Shown here piece after piece: positions 1 through 9,540 of a DNA stretch of 33,694 nt (position 1 is its first letter; each line of letters starts with the position of its first letter). The DNA is from Gemmatimonadota bacterium. GTDB taxonomy: Bacteria; Gemmatimonadota; Gemmatimonadetes; Gemmatimonadales; Gemmatimonadaceae. A program made the position numbers and the translations under genes. The stretch covers positions 1 through 33,694 of the forward strand of contig JAEKKK010000053.1 of the NCBI GenBank assembly GCA_019510405.1, read 5' to 3'. The notes below the pieces were generated by a model, which saw only the letters and a list, made by a program, of their open reading frames with translations, did not search any database and had not been told where the DNA came from.

Positions 1-26
1 AGTGCCGGGCGACGGGGAGCGTGACT

Positions 27-68
27 GTCATCCCGAGCGAGCGCAGCGAGTCGAGGGATCTGCACTTG
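27..68 (+). repeat. Dispersed REP-like repeat copy 1 (GTCATCCCGAGCGAGCGCAGCGAGTCGAGGGATCTGCACTT)
   Basis: Near-identical sequence recurs at 24244-24286 and, inverted and variant, at 31910-31954. Confidence 0.8.
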
Positions 69-171
69 CCGATCATTATCGGTCGTTTCGTCGTTGAAGC
101 GTTGAAGAGCAAGCGGCCCCGGAGCGCACAAGCGTCTCGGGGCCGTTCAACCAACTTTCCAACTCTCCAAC

Positions 172-579
172 TCACCGTCCTCGCAGCTGCTCATTGAACG
201 CGCTCGACTTCCCGCGCGGGATGCTCAGCGACTGCCAGGAACCCGCGGCGGTCATCTTCGCGATCAGCACGATCTGGCCCATGTGATTCGCGATGTGGGC
301 GAGCGAGCGGGCGAGCGCGGCGTGCACGGTCATCTGCTCGCCGCGGATCGTCACCATGCGCGTCACGTCGTCGTCGGTGAGCGACGCCAGCGTCGCGTCC
401 ACGACGCCGAACCCGCGGCGCATCATGTCGTTCACCTCGGCGCGCGTGTACGGACGCTCGACGAACTCCGCGTCGCGGTCGCGGTCCGGCTTCTCGCCGT
501 CTTCGGTGAGGAAGTTGGTGAAGCGCGAGACGAGATTTCCGCTCACGTGACGCACGAGCATCGCGACCGAGTTCCCCAT
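172..579 (-). pseudogene. DUF1572/DinB-like protein, N-terminally truncated
   Basis: GNSVAMLVRHVSGNLVSRFTNFLTEDGEKPDRDRDAEF...HIANHMGQIVLIAK matches the DUF1572/DinB-like pattern, but the usual N-terminal helix is missing. The upstream frame encodes MBL protein in another phase. Confidence 0.6.
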
Positions 580-1555
580 ACGGCTTCGAGACACCTGCCT
601 CGAGTGGAGAATAGAAGTCGTCCCAGTGCACGGGCAGGTACGCCTTCGGTCGCAGCACCGGAAGCACGAGCCGCGCGAGCGGTGCACCACCACCGGCGAT
701 CCACAGATCGACCGACGAGAGGCCGGCGTCGCGCAGCGCCGCGCGCAGGTTCTCGATCGGTGCACCGAAGCTCCTCCCTCCGACGACGATGGGCTGGTCG
801 AGATCCACCGCGCTGCCCGTGTTGCTGAAGAAAACGCTGACCGGGCGGTCGCGTGCAGGCACCGTGATCAGATACGCACGGCTCCCGCCCCCATTGGGAA
901 AATCCTCGGTGACGCCGGGGCGGAGTCCACCGGTCGCCGAGTCGCGTGTCGGCACGGCGGTGAGCTCGCGCGGGTCGTGCAGCTCGGGATTGACCGCGTG
1001 GTCGCCACTGTGGTTCCACCGCACGACGCGCATGGTGACGCCGTCGCCGAGCGGGATGGTCTCACTCCCTTCCACGGTGACGCACCGCGGGCTCGGCACA
1101 TCCTGCGCGGCGAGCTGCAGGCAGGTCGAGTGGGGGCCGTAGACGTCGGCGCGCGTCAGCTTCGCCCAGATCGCGGCGTCGAACGCGTGGTCGAAGTGAC
1201 TGTGCCCGTTCAGCAACGCGTGCACCGCATCGTGTCCGCCGAGCAGGGCGACGACACGCGCGACCGCGGCGCTGTCGGGACGGTATGGACCGCGCGAGCG
1301 CGCCAGCGTCTGATCGACGAAGGCACTCTGCGGCAGGCGCGTCACGTAGCCGTCGGTCAGGATGCCGAGCGGCCCGACGCGCAGATAGACGTTGGTGACA
1401 GACAGCCAGGTGATGTCGACCGAGGCCGTGGGCGCGTTCGGCATCGCCGGCAGCGCGCCCTCGCGTGCGGACCAGTCCGGCCGCGCGCCGGTGGCCGGTG
1501 CGCAACCGGCGAGAGCGAGGAAGAGCGCGACGCGCGCGATGTGGTGCGTGGACAT
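191..1555 (-). CDS. MBL-fold metallo-hydrolase-like lipoprotein with a chimeric C-terminus (genuine homology probably ends near 577)
   Basis: Signal/lipobox LFLALAGCAP, HSHFDH metal-binding motif, and VHWDDFYSPLEAGVSKPYG near the end. After about nt 577 the frame runs out of phase through the DUF1572 coding region. Confidence 0.65.
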   Translation of the reverse strand: MSTHHIARVALFLALAGCAPATGARPDWSAREGALPAMPNAPTASVDITWLSVTNVYLRVGPLGILTDGYVTRLPQSAFVDQTLARSRGPYRPDSAAVARVVALLGGHDAVHALLNGHSHFDHAFDAAIWAKLTRADVYGPHSTCLQLAAQDVPSPRCVTVEGSETIPLGDGVTMRVVRWNHSGDHAVNPELHDPRELTAVPTRDSATGGLRPGVTEDFPNGGGSRAYLITVPARDRPVSVFFSNTGSAVDLDQPIVVGGRSFGAPIENLRAALRDAGLSSVDLWIAGGGAPLARLVLPVLRPKAYLPVHWDDFYSPLEAGVSKPYGELGRDARASRERKSRLALHQLPHRRRREAGPRPRRGVRRASVHARRGERHDAPRVRRRGRDAGVAHRRRRDAHGDDPRRADDRARRARPLARPHRESHGPDRADREDDRRGFLAVAEHPAREVERVQ

Positions 1556-1561
1556 GATCCC

Positions 1562-1629
1562 GTTGGGGTCAGGTTCCTCGAAAAAACGCTACAGGGCGGT
1601 GGCGTTTATCAAAGGAATCCGACCCCAAC
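1562..1629. repeat. Imperfect palindromic intergenic element (GTTGGGGTC...GACCCCAAC)
   Basis: The left arm gttggggtcaggttcctcgaaaaaacg pairs with the reverse complement of the right arm, gttggggtcggattcctttgataaacg. Confidence 0.7.
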
Positions 1630-1644
1630 TTACCACCGAAGCGC

Positions 1645-2628
1645 TCAGCGGATCACGTATACCGTGTTCGCCTCGCCAGTGACGAGCGCCGCCGCGCCCG
1701 CCAGTCCGAACGCCACGTTCCTGGGCGTGCCGAGCCCGCCGATCGTCGTGACCTGCTTCGTCGCGAGGTTGACGATCTGCACCTTTCCGCGCGGCGGGTT
1801 GGTCACGTAGACCACCTTTCCATCCGGAGCGAGGGCGAGGCCGACGGCCTGCGGATCGACGCCGCTCACTGCGGTGCGTGCACCGGTGGCGACGTCGAGG
1901 ATGTCGAGTCCGTTCGATTCATTGGCGACGTACAGCGTCTTGCCGTCGGCGGACAGCGCGATGCGCTGCGGCGCCGCGCTCACGGTGTAGGTCCTCGCCA
2001 CCGTGTTGGTCGCTGTGTTCACGGCCGCGACCGTTCCCGCCGTGATCGAGCTGACGTAGAGGATCCCTGCGGCGCGATCGAGGGCGAGCCCGTTCGAGGC
2101 GGGGCCCGTGGCCACCTGCGCGATGATGGTCTTCGTCCCGGCGTCCATGACCTGGAGCGCCCCCGAGCTGGTGGTCACGTACACGCGCGAGCCTGCCGGG
2201 TCCGCGAGCACGTTGAAGCCTCCGCTGGTGAGCGGGACCGTAGCGAGCACACTCGGTGTCGAGGTGGTGAGGTCCACCACCGTCGCACTGTTGCCCGACT
2301 GGTTGGCGGTGTAGGCGCGCGTGCCGTTGGCGGACAGCGCGACGTGCGCCGGGGTCGGCCCCACGCCCACCGGCGATTCCAGTGTGGCGCCGCTGGCGGT
2401 GAGGATGCCGCAGGTGATCGAATTGGCGTCGATCTGCGACACGCAGAACCGGCCATTGGACGCGATCGCAACGCCGTGCGGACGTCCGGTGACGGACAGC
2501 GTCGACGCGATCGTGCCGGCCGGGTGTGTCAGGCCCGAGCCGGAGTCAGGGCCTGTAGAGCCACAGCCCACCGCGAGAAGCAGGGCGAAGACGCCGGCGA
2601 GCGGGCGACGAAAAGGGGCGAGCGACAT
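1645..2628 (-). CDS. YVTN-family beta-propeller repeat lipoprotein
   Basis: Lipobox LLLAVGCGS. Repeated blades such as VALSANGTRAYTANQSGNSATVVDLTT and IALSADGKTLYVANESNGLDILDVATG. Confidence 0.85.
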   Translation of the reverse strand: MSLAPFRRPLAGVFALLLAVGCGSTGPDSGSGLTHPAGTIASTLSVTGRPHGVAIASNGRFCVSQIDANSITCGILTASGATLESPVGVGPTPAHVALSANGTRAYTANQSGNSATVVDLTTSTPSVLATVPLTSGGFNVLADPAGSRVYVTTSSGALQVMDAGTKTIIAQVATGPASNGLALDRAAGILYVSSITAGTVAAVNTATNTVARTYTVSAAPQRIALSADGKTLYVANESNGLDILDVATGARTAVSGVDPQAVGLALAPDGKVVYVTNPPRGKVQIVNLATKQVTTIGGLGTPRNVAFGLAGAAALVTGEANTVYVIR

Positions 2629-2728
2629 GGAATCCTAGACCAGCGCGGGTGGATGACGAACGAGAGCGGTCTGAATAGACCCGTCCGGCTTCGCGCGTGT
2701 CAATAACGAGACAGAATACCCCGCGCCT

Positions 2729-2790
2729 CGAGTCCGACCCCCAAGTCTGACCCTCACGAGTCTGACCCTCGCGAGTCTGACCCCCGCGCC
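2729..2790. repeat. Short tandem GAGTCTGACCC(C/T) array
   Basis: cgagtccgaccccca-agtctgaccctca-cgagtctgaccctcg-cgagtctgacccccg, read directly. Confidence 0.75.
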
Positions 2791-3004
2791 CCCCTGAACA
2801 ATGAGGCCGCTTCGGGGTAAACATCAGTTCGCCACGCGGGAGCGAGCCCTACTGTAAACCGTTACATACCAACACTTTACGTAGGAACGTGAGGGGATTA
2901 AACTTATGTATCCTTCCGTGCCTGCGGGTGTAGAGAGTGGAGCACTTCACTCCGCCCGCGGCAAACGCCCAGTAGGGCGTCTTCCCGACCGCATCAGGAG
3001 GCTC

Positions 3005-3826
3005 ATGCGTAAAGGGTTCCTCGCTCAGAACGCGCTCGTCGGTGTGGCTGCGCTCGTCGTCGCGGCCGGTTACTTCGCACCCCAACGTGACCATACCGGA
3101 CCGGTCCTGAACGCAGCCGTCGGCTTCGTGAAGGGCACTGATTCCTCCGCGGCGGCGGCCACGACGGTGACGACCACGGCGGACAATGGCGAGGTCGAGG
3201 ACGTGACCGAGACGGCGTTGAACGCGTTCTCGAGCGTCGTGCGCGGCCTGAGCCGTCCGGAGGCGCTCAAGACCGCGATCAACAGCTACTTCGCGTTCAA
3301 GTCGGCGCACCCGGATGAGGTCAAGAAGCCATACCTCTACTTCGTCGACTTCGGTCTGCCGGCGACGGCGAAGCGCGGCTACGTGTTCGACATGGAGAAG
3401 CTGCAGATCGTCGATGGTCCGTTCACGGTCGCGGCGGGACGGGGCTCGGCGTCGGATGGCGGCGTCCCGACGAAATTCTCCAACGCGGCGAAGAGTGCCG
3501 CGACCTCGCTCGGCCTCTACGTCACGAAGGCGCTGTACGCGTTCAGCGGGCATTCGGCCGGCCGCGCGTACAACTCGGTCGGGCTGCGACTGGACGGCAA
3601 GTCCACGGGCTTCAACGACAACGCACTCGCTCGTGGCGTCGTGGCGCACGGTGCGCCGTACGTGACGCCGAACAAGGCGGGCCGCAGCCAGGGCTGTCCC
3701 GCGATGGAGCCGAGTCGCGCGCAGCGTCTGCTGCCGAAGTTGTCCGAGGGTGCGCTGGTGTTCCTCTTCGCACCGGACAAGAACTGGCTCTCGCGCGACC
3801 CGTGGGTGAAGGGGAGCACGACCTGA
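3005..3826 (+). CDS. Murein L,D-transpeptidase catalytic-domain (YkuD_2-like) family protein
   Basis: N-terminal membrane/signal segment; catalytic-type motif VVAHGAPYV...GRSQGCPAMEP. Start chosen at the in-frame ATG at 3005 inside ORF 2906-3826. Confidence 0.85.
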   Translation: MRKGFLAQNALVGVAALVVAAGYFAPQRDHTGPVLNAAVGFVKGTDSSAAAATTVTTTADNGEVEDVTETALNAFSSVVRGLSRPEALKTAINSYFAFKSAHPDEVKKPYLYFVDFGLPATAKRGYVFDMEKLQIVDGPFTVAAGRGSASDGGVPTKFSNAAKSAATSLGLYVTKALYAFSGHSAGRAYNSVGLRLDGKSTGFNDNALARGVVAHGAPYVTPNKAGRSQGCPAMEPSRAQRLLPKLSEGALVFLFAPDKNWLSRDPWVKGSTT

Positions 3827-3870
3827 TCGCGCCAACGGTAATCGAAGACTGATGTCGCACGAGACACGAG

Positions 3871-3904
3871 AACGGGGGTGAAGCCGATCGGCTTCACCCC
3901 CGTT
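3871..3904. terminator. Bidirectional intrinsic-terminator-like hairpin between convergent genes
   Basis: Perfect 17-bp palindrome aacgggggtgaagccga/tcggcttcacccccgtt. Confidence 0.8.
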
Positions 3905-3935
3905 TCACGTTCGCTCGAGTGAGTCGATCGAGCGC

Positions 3936-4559
3936 TTACTTCAGGCCGGCCTGGATGCTCTGGGCCTTGGTGAGGTGCTCCTGCACCGTCGCGGTCGCCT
4001 TGGCGAGTCCCGCGGAGACCGTGCTGTCCGAGGTGGCCTTCGCCGCGTCCTGCAGCTTGCCGAGGACCTTCTGGTGGGCGTCCACCTGATAGTCGATGTA
4101 GTTCTTGTCCCAGTCGGCGCCCTTCGCCTTGTCCGTCAGCTCCTTGAGCTTGTCGGCGCCGTTGCTGGCGACATCCTTCGCGTCGTCCCAGGTGCTGTCG
4201 GCGGTCGCCTTCACTTTCTCCATCAGCGAGTGGGCGTCCTTCATCATCGCGGCGGCGTACGCCTTGACCTTCGCGTTGGTCGCCTTCGTCTCGGCGAGCT
4301 TGCCGAGGGCGATCTCACCTGCGTTCGCGTTGTGGGCGAAGCCGAAGATGTGGTCGTTCGTCCAGGCGCCGGCGTTGTGCGCCATGTTCATCCCGGTGTC
4401 GGTCTTCGCCATTGCGGTCGAGTCGAGACGGCCGGCGGCGCTATCCGTGCGCGCGGCGGCCGTGTCGGCGGTGCGATCCGCCTTGCTGCAGGCGCCGATT
4501 GCGGTGGCGCAGAAGAGCGCCATGGAGATCGTTGTGAGTCGATGAGCGTGGGCAATCAT
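3936..4559 (-). CDS. DUF4142-family lipoprotein
   Basis: Lipobox-like ATAIGACSK. DUF4142-like helical domain (AGEIALGKLAETKATNAKVKAYAAAMMKDAH...). In-frame ATG at 4559. Confidence 0.85.
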   Translation of the reverse strand: MIAHAHRLTTISMALFCATAIGACSKADRTADTAAARTDSAAGRLDSTAMAKTDTGMNMAHNAGAWTNDHIFGFAHNANAGEIALGKLAETKATNAKVKAYAAAMMKDAHSLMEKVKATADSTWDDAKDVASNGADKLKELTDKAKGADWDKNYIDYQVDAHQKVLGKLQDAAKATSDSTVSAGLAKATATVQEHLTKAQSIQAGLK

Positions 4560-4817
4560 GATCGTCGTTCTCCAATGCAGGGGGAGCTTGCCTGTCGCCG
4601 CGAGACACGCCGGCTGGACGCCAAGAGGCGGCCGCGACGTTGGTCGAAGAGGCAATTGACAGACCATGAAGGGCCGGAGCGCGGGGCTGAGGGGTAGCGG
4701 AGCCGCGAGTGGACGCAATCGCACTCCGCATCGGTGACCGGGCTCACGCGCGATGCGTACACAACCGGCGAAACGCCAGCTGAGTCCGTCGCGTTCGAGA
4801 GTCGTCGAGCCTGCGAG

Positions 4818-6233
4818 CTATTTCCCCCGGCTCATCTCGTACGCCTGCATGATCGTGCCGTATTTCACGAGCATGTTCGGCACCTCCCACGCGGGCATCG
4901 AGCCGTCGCGGAGGAAGCGGAGGAAGTCCGACGTCACCTGGCCGAAGTGCGACTCGTGGCCGACGTCGTACTTCGCCGGCACGTCCACGGCGAAGCGGTC
5001 GCCGTCGCGACGCACGGCGACGCCGGGCCACTTCTGCTGCAGGCCGGCGACGGCCGCGTTCAGCGCAGACTCGAACGCCGCCGGCGTGACGGACGGATTG
5101 CGCTCGACGTAGAGCACGGGCTTGTACTTCTGCTCCGCGCCCTGCTGGATCATGAGGTTCGCCTTCGTGCCGCGCATGACGGAGAAGTGCGTGTCGCCGC
5201 TGCCGGGCGGACCCTCGAACTGCCACGAGTCGGACACCTTCACGTGGATGCCGCGCAGCGTGTAGTTCATCTCGCCGTTCGAGTAGACCTGGAGCACGCC
5301 GTTCTTCACGTCGCCTTTCAGGTAATCGGGGAAGCTGTCGGCGCCGGTCACCTTCCTGAACTGCGCGATCGAGATCGGCGTCGGCCAGCGCTTCGCGCTG
5401 AGCATGTGCACGTCGCTCTGCTTCAGCGTCTGCGCGGGGAATGCTTCCCACTGCACGAGGTCCACGAGGTGGGTAGTGACGTCCACGATACCCTCGCCCT
5501 GCTGCCGCACGTCGAAGAACCACTGCGGCCGCTTGAGCGGCGAGCCGGCGACGATCTTCGAGTAGTTGTGGACGCTGACCTTCGTGATGGCGGGGTTCTC
5601 GGTCGTCCCCTTCACCAGCGTGCCGAACAGCGCGGGCTGCATCGACAGCGCGCGCTGGAGCGCCGTGGTGACCTCGTTGCGCTCCGTCATGATGTCGTAC
5701 AGGAGCACGTGCTTCTGCTTCGCGGTCGTGAATGCCTTGCGAAGCTTCACCAGATCGGCCGGCGTGCGGACCATCGGCTTGTCGGCCAGGACGTTCAGCC
5801 CCGCGTCGATCGAGCGCGCGATGTACTCGGTCTTCCGCGCGTTGTTGCCGGCGATGACGACGACATTGCCCGCGCGGTCGGCGATCATCCGGTCGAGGTA
5901 GTCGGGCCCGGTGTAGACCTTCTCCACCCAGTGGGTCGGCTGCTCTTCGCGCTTGTTGAACGACTCGATGCGCGCGAGATGCTCCTTCAGGTCATCGCCT
6001 CCCGCCGAGTAGACCCACACGACGGAATCGACGTCGGGATACATGAACTTCTGCACGAGCGAAGCGTGGAAGTGTCCCGGGTCGAGCGTGATCAGGCGGA
6101 AGCGGGCCGAATCGGCGCGCGACGCGCCCTGCTGCGTCGCCTGCTGAGCGGAGGCTGGTGCGGTCGCCATGACGAGAGCGGCAGCGCCGAACGCGGCGAG
6201 CCGGAGCGCGAGGTGGGTGGGAGTCCGATTCAT
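4818..6233 (-). CDS. Gfo/Idh/MocA-type oxidoreductase with putative oxidoreductase C-terminal domain, secreted
   Basis: Signal peptide ...MATAPASAQQ; LDPGHFHASLVQ; NVVVIAGNNARKTEYIARSIDAGLNVLADKPM. Confidence 0.8.
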   Translation of the reverse strand: MNRTPTHLALRLAAFGAAALVMATAPASAQQATQQGASRADSARFRLITLDPGHFHASLVQKFMYPDVDSVVWVYSAGGDDLKEHLARIESFNKREEQPTHWVEKVYTGPDYLDRMIADRAGNVVVIAGNNARKTEYIARSIDAGLNVLADKPMVRTPADLVKLRKAFTTAKQKHVLLYDIMTERNEVTTALQRALSMQPALFGTLVKGTTENPAITKVSVHNYSKIVAGSPLKRPQWFFDVRQQGEGIVDVTTHLVDLVQWEAFPAQTLKQSDVHMLSAKRWPTPISIAQFRKVTGADSFPDYLKGDVKNGVLQVYSNGEMNYTLRGIHVKVSDSWQFEGPPGSGDTHFSVMRGTKANLMIQQGAEQKYKPVLYVERNPSVTPAAFESALNAAVAGLQQKWPGVAVRRDGDRFAVDVPAKYDVGHESHFGQVTSDFLRFLRDGSMPAWEVPNMLVKYGTIMQAYEMSRGK

Positions 6234-6243
6234 CGGTGAGCCG

Positions 6244-7695
6244 TCAGACTTTGGAGAAGGTCCGCGCGAGCGTGAGCGCGCCGTAGCCGGCGCGCTCAGG
6301 ACGGGTGAGCATGGCGTTGGCTTCAGCATCGTTCACGAACCGCTCGGCCTTGGCGTCCCACGTGAGCGGACGCTGCAGCTTCATCGCGATCCAGCTCACG
6401 ATGCACGCCGCGTTCGCGCGGTGCGCCACCGGCGCCGGCGCGAGCGGCTGCTGGCGCGACTTCACGCACTCGAGCCAGTTCTTGTGGTGCGAGAGACTGT
6501 GCGGCATCTGCACGGTGACGCCGTTGGGATCGAGCAGCTTCGGGTCGCTCGCGTCGAGCGACTTGAGCGACGTCGTGCGTCCCGAGGGATCGCTCGCCGT
6601 CTGCGATGCATCGCGCGAGACGAAGATCCACCCTTCGTTGCCGATGAACTTGATCCCGTTCGGCAGCTCGTCGGACACCGTCATGATGACGTTGCCCGGA
6701 TAGGTGAGCTCGATGTGATACTTGCCGTGCACGTTCCAGATGCGGTCATGCGGAGGGAACTCGCCCTTGCCCTCGATCTTCGACGGGCCAGTGAGCTCCA
6801 TGTCCATCCCCCAGTGCGCCGTGTCGAAGTGATGCGCGCCCCAGCCGGTGATCATGCCGAGTGAGTAGTTCTCATTGCGCAGCCAGCCTGGACGCGACTG
6901 CACGTCGGGGCCGCCGTCGCGCCCCGTGCCCTGCGGATGGACGCGCTGCTCGGTGTAGAACACGACGGGCGTGGGGCCGAGCCACATGTCGTAGTCGAGA
7001 TTCGCCGGCACCGGCTGCTGCGGCTCGTCGGGCGCGGTGGGATCGATCGGGAGCCCGATCTCGACGCGCTGGAGCTGACCGACGCGCCCACTGCGCACGA
7101 ACTCCACGGCCTTCCGGAACTGCTCGTTCGGCCCCCACGACCGCTGCTGGCTTCCCACCTGAAGGATGCGCCCCGACTTCGCGACGGCGTCGCGGAGCAT
7201 GACGCCCTCGGCGTGCGTCATCGTGAACGGCTTCTGGAGGTAGACGTCCTTGCCGGCGCGCAGCGCGCGCAGCGCGACCTCGGCGTGCTGATGATCGGGG
7301 AGGGAGATCGTGACGGCGTCGATGTCCGAGCGCGCGAGGAGCTGCTTGTAATCGGTGTAGACGTCGATCTTCTGCGGTGGCGCGTTGCGCGCGGCGAAGA
7401 GGTGCTCGACGCGCGTCTTCCCGCTGGCGGCGCGGCGTGAATCCAGATCGGCCACGGCGAGGACGTCGGCGAGATCGGAGCCGGCGACGCCGACCATGTC
7501 GTGGCCCTGCGCGATGCGTCCCGCGCCGATGTGTCCGACGCGAACGCGATTGCTCGGTGCGTTCGCCCCGAGCAGCCGCGCCGGGATGATCATCGGCGCC
7601 GCGACGGCGGCGGCGGTCACGCCGGTGCGCTGGATGAACGCGCGGCGAGAGATCGCGTCGTTGGTCTCGTTCGGCTTGGTCATCGGTCGGCTCAC
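6244..7695 (-). CDS. Gfo/Idh/MocA family oxidoreductase, Tat-exported
   Basis: Tat motif SRRAFIQRTG; VRVGHIGAGRIAQGHD; AVTISLPDHQHAEVALRALRAGKDVYLQKPFT. Confidence 0.9.
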   Translation of the reverse strand: MSRPMTKPNETNDAISRRAFIQRTGVTAAAVAAPMIIPARLLGANAPSNRVRVGHIGAGRIAQGHDMVGVAGSDLADVLAVADLDSRRAASGKTRVEHLFAARNAPPQKIDVYTDYKQLLARSDIDAVTISLPDHQHAEVALRALRAGKDVYLQKPFTMTHAEGVMLRDAVAKSGRILQVGSQQRSWGPNEQFRKAVEFVRSGRVGQLQRVEIGLPIDPTAPDEPQQPVPANLDYDMWLGPTPVVFYTEQRVHPQGTGRDGGPDVQSRPGWLRNENYSLGMITGWGAHHFDTAHWGMDMELTGPSKIEGKGEFPPHDRIWNVHGKYHIELTYPGNVIMTVSDELPNGIKFIGNEGWIFVSRDASQTASDPSGRTTSLKSLDASDPKLLDPNGVTVQMPHSLSHHKNWLECVKSRQQPLAPAPVAHRANAACIVSWIAMKLQRPLTWDAKAERFVNDAEANAMLTRPERAGYGALTLARTFSKV

Positions 7696-7770
7696 GTCAG
7701 GTGATCGGAGGAGTATGCAGCGAAGGAATTGGGTCGGCGAGCGGACAGCGGCGAGAAGGCGGTGAGCGAT

Positions 7771-8976
7771 CTACGGCGTCAGTGGGGCGGGCGTTGCGGT
7801 GGGGGTGGGCTCGGGGACGAGGACGCCGGCGATGAGCAATCCCGCGACGAGGGAGACCGCGGTGAGGATCATCGTGAAGGCGGTGGCGATGCCGGACACG
7901 GTGTCGCGTTCCATCAGCGAGGCCATGCTACGGTATCCGATGCTGCCGGGAACGAGGAGGAGGATACCGGGCACGAGCACGACCGGCGCGGGACGCTGGC
8001 GCCAGCGCTCGTAGGCGCTGCTCGCGAGCGCGACCCCGAGCGCGGCGACGAACATGCCGAGCTCGAGACCGAGGTGCGTCGCGCCGATGCGACCAGCGAC
8101 GACACCGAGCGCGCCGGCGGCGACGATCCAGGGCGCGTCACGCGGGTCGGCGCGGAGAATGACGGCGGAGCTCGCCGAGGCGAGCGGGACGGCGACGATC
8201 GCCGCCCAACCGGGAAGCGTTCCCGCAGACTGCGCGATCGGCGCGCCGAAAAGCGCCACCCCGAGCTTCGTGCCGAGCGCGACCCCGAACACGATGCCGA
8301 GCAGCGTCATGAATGCGCTGCTCAACCGCAGGGTGCCCGACGCGAGGTGCCGCGTCGCGAGCTCGGTGATCGCCGTCGTGAGCAGCAGGCCGGGCATGAG
8401 GACGATGAGCCCGGCCAACGTGGCGACGAACACCGAGAGCGGACCGACGAACCGCGCCAGACCGATGGCCGCCGTGCTCAGGAGGAAGGCGGCGAGCGAC
8501 TCGAAGACGCGGCTGATGCGCGCGTGACGCTCGGCGTATAACGCGAAGAGTCCGAGTCCCAATCCGAGCACGGTGGCGACGATGATCTCGTGCCAGCCGC
8601 CGCCGAGAAATTGGCAGACGGCGCCGGAGAGCACACCGAAGGCGAGCGTGACGAGTGCTGGACTGTATGGCGTGGGCGCAGCCACGATGCGCTGGATCTG
8701 CGCCATCCCTTCGCGCGGTGAGACGCGTCCATGCGCGACGTCGAGCGAGACCTGCTCGAGCGCGGCGAGCTTGGCGAGGTTCACCTCACCCGGCTCGACG
8801 CGGAGCAGATGCGTGTACTGGCGCGACTCGGGACCGAACGCCGCCATGATCTGCGTCGGCATCGAGAAGAAGCGATGCCCGTACAGACCGAGCCGGTCCG
8901 CCGTGGCGCCGAGGATTCCTTCGAGGCGCGGAGCGGAGTAGCCGTAGGAGTGCAGCGCGCGGGCGAGCTTGAGCAC
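7771..8976 (-). CDS. Threonine/serine exporter (ThrE/DUF1212-like) family protein
   Basis: LARALHSYGYSAPRLEGIL...LRVEPGEVNLAKL followed by about ten TM segments. The true start may lie upstream, near 9048. Confidence 0.8.
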   Translation of the reverse strand: MLKLARALHSYGYSAPRLEGILGATADRLGLYGHRFFSMPTQIMAAFGPESRQYTHLLRVEPGEVNLAKLAALEQVSLDVAHGRVSPREGMAQIQRIVAAPTPYSPALVTLAFGVLSGAVCQFLGGGWHEIIVATVLGLGLGLFALYAERHARISRVFESLAAFLLSTAAIGLARFVGPLSVFVATLAGLIVLMPGLLLTTAITELATRHLASGTLRLSSAFMTLLGIVFGVALGTKLGVALFGAPIAQSAGTLPGWAAIVAVPLASASSAVILRADPRDAPWIVAAGALGVVAGRIGATHLGLELGMFVAALGVALASSAYERWRQRPAPVVLVPGILLLVPGSIGYRSMASLMERDTVSGIATAFTMILTAVSLVAGLLIAGVLVPEPTPTATPAPLTP

Positions 8977-9044
8977 GAAGCCGACGGCGAGCGGATCGGG
9001 CTCGCCGAGGTTCAGCTCGGCCGTCGTCTTGAGGATGTCGTCGC

Positions 9045-9479
9045 TCAGGGGACGCGAGGTGCGGGGACCGCGTTGATGCTCTTGCCAAGCTCGCCCAACG
9101 CCATGCCGTACGCGACGATGACGGTGACAGCGGCTGCGCCGACGGCGAGGCCGGCGGTGCGGCCGACGCTGAGCTGCCGGCGGTCGATCGAGGCGACGTC
9201 GGCGCGAGGAAGGGCGCGCCGCTCCCGCGGGCTCTCGGCCAGGCCGATGACGCTGTCGCTGCGCACCGTCACTTCACGGAGCGTGAGCTCGCCACCACTG
9301 CGCAATCGGACGCGGGCACGCGAGATCGGCTCGGCATCGGCCTGCTGGTCGAGCGTCGCCGGCACCGGACGCCAGGTCATGCAGGCGGTGAGCTGGGTAA
9401 GGAGGAGCGCGGCGCAGGTGGCGCGGCGCAGCGAGGATCGGGCGGCAGGATGCATCAGTGAAACTGCCGCCTCCGTCAC
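9045..9479 (-). CDS. Small uncharacterised lipoprotein, paralog 4 of a tandem array
   Basis: Lipobox LLTQLTAC; VRLRSGGELTLREVTVRSDSVIG; C-terminal hydrophobic helix. Confidence 0.75.
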   Translation of the reverse strand: MTEAAVSLMHPAARSSLRRATCAALLLTQLTACMTWRPVPATLDQQADAEPISRARVRLRSGGELTLREVTVRSDSVIGLAESPRERRALPRADVASIDRRQLSVGRTAGLAVGAAAVTVIVAYGMALGELGKSINAVPAPRVP

Positions 9480-9540
9480 ATCACTCGCAACCTCGTGGCC
9501 GGTATTCGCCGCCCAGCCGTGGTCCCCGGCTCGGTACCGC

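Noticed and set aside
114-146. Hairpin cggccccggagcg...cgtctcggggccg as a tRNA or ncRNA
   Set aside because: A simple GC hairpin downstream of the truncated DUF1572 gene, most likely a terminator or repeat fragment; no tRNA-like fold.
2729-2790. CRISPR-like or iteron array
   Set aside because: Units are only about 15 nt with almost no spacers, and no replication gene is near. It fits the GGGGTCAG repeat family.
4734-6239. 501-aa plus-strand ORF
   Set aside because: Antisense to the Gfo/Idh/MocA gene, with low-complexity R/H/V-rich composition typical of shadow ORFs.
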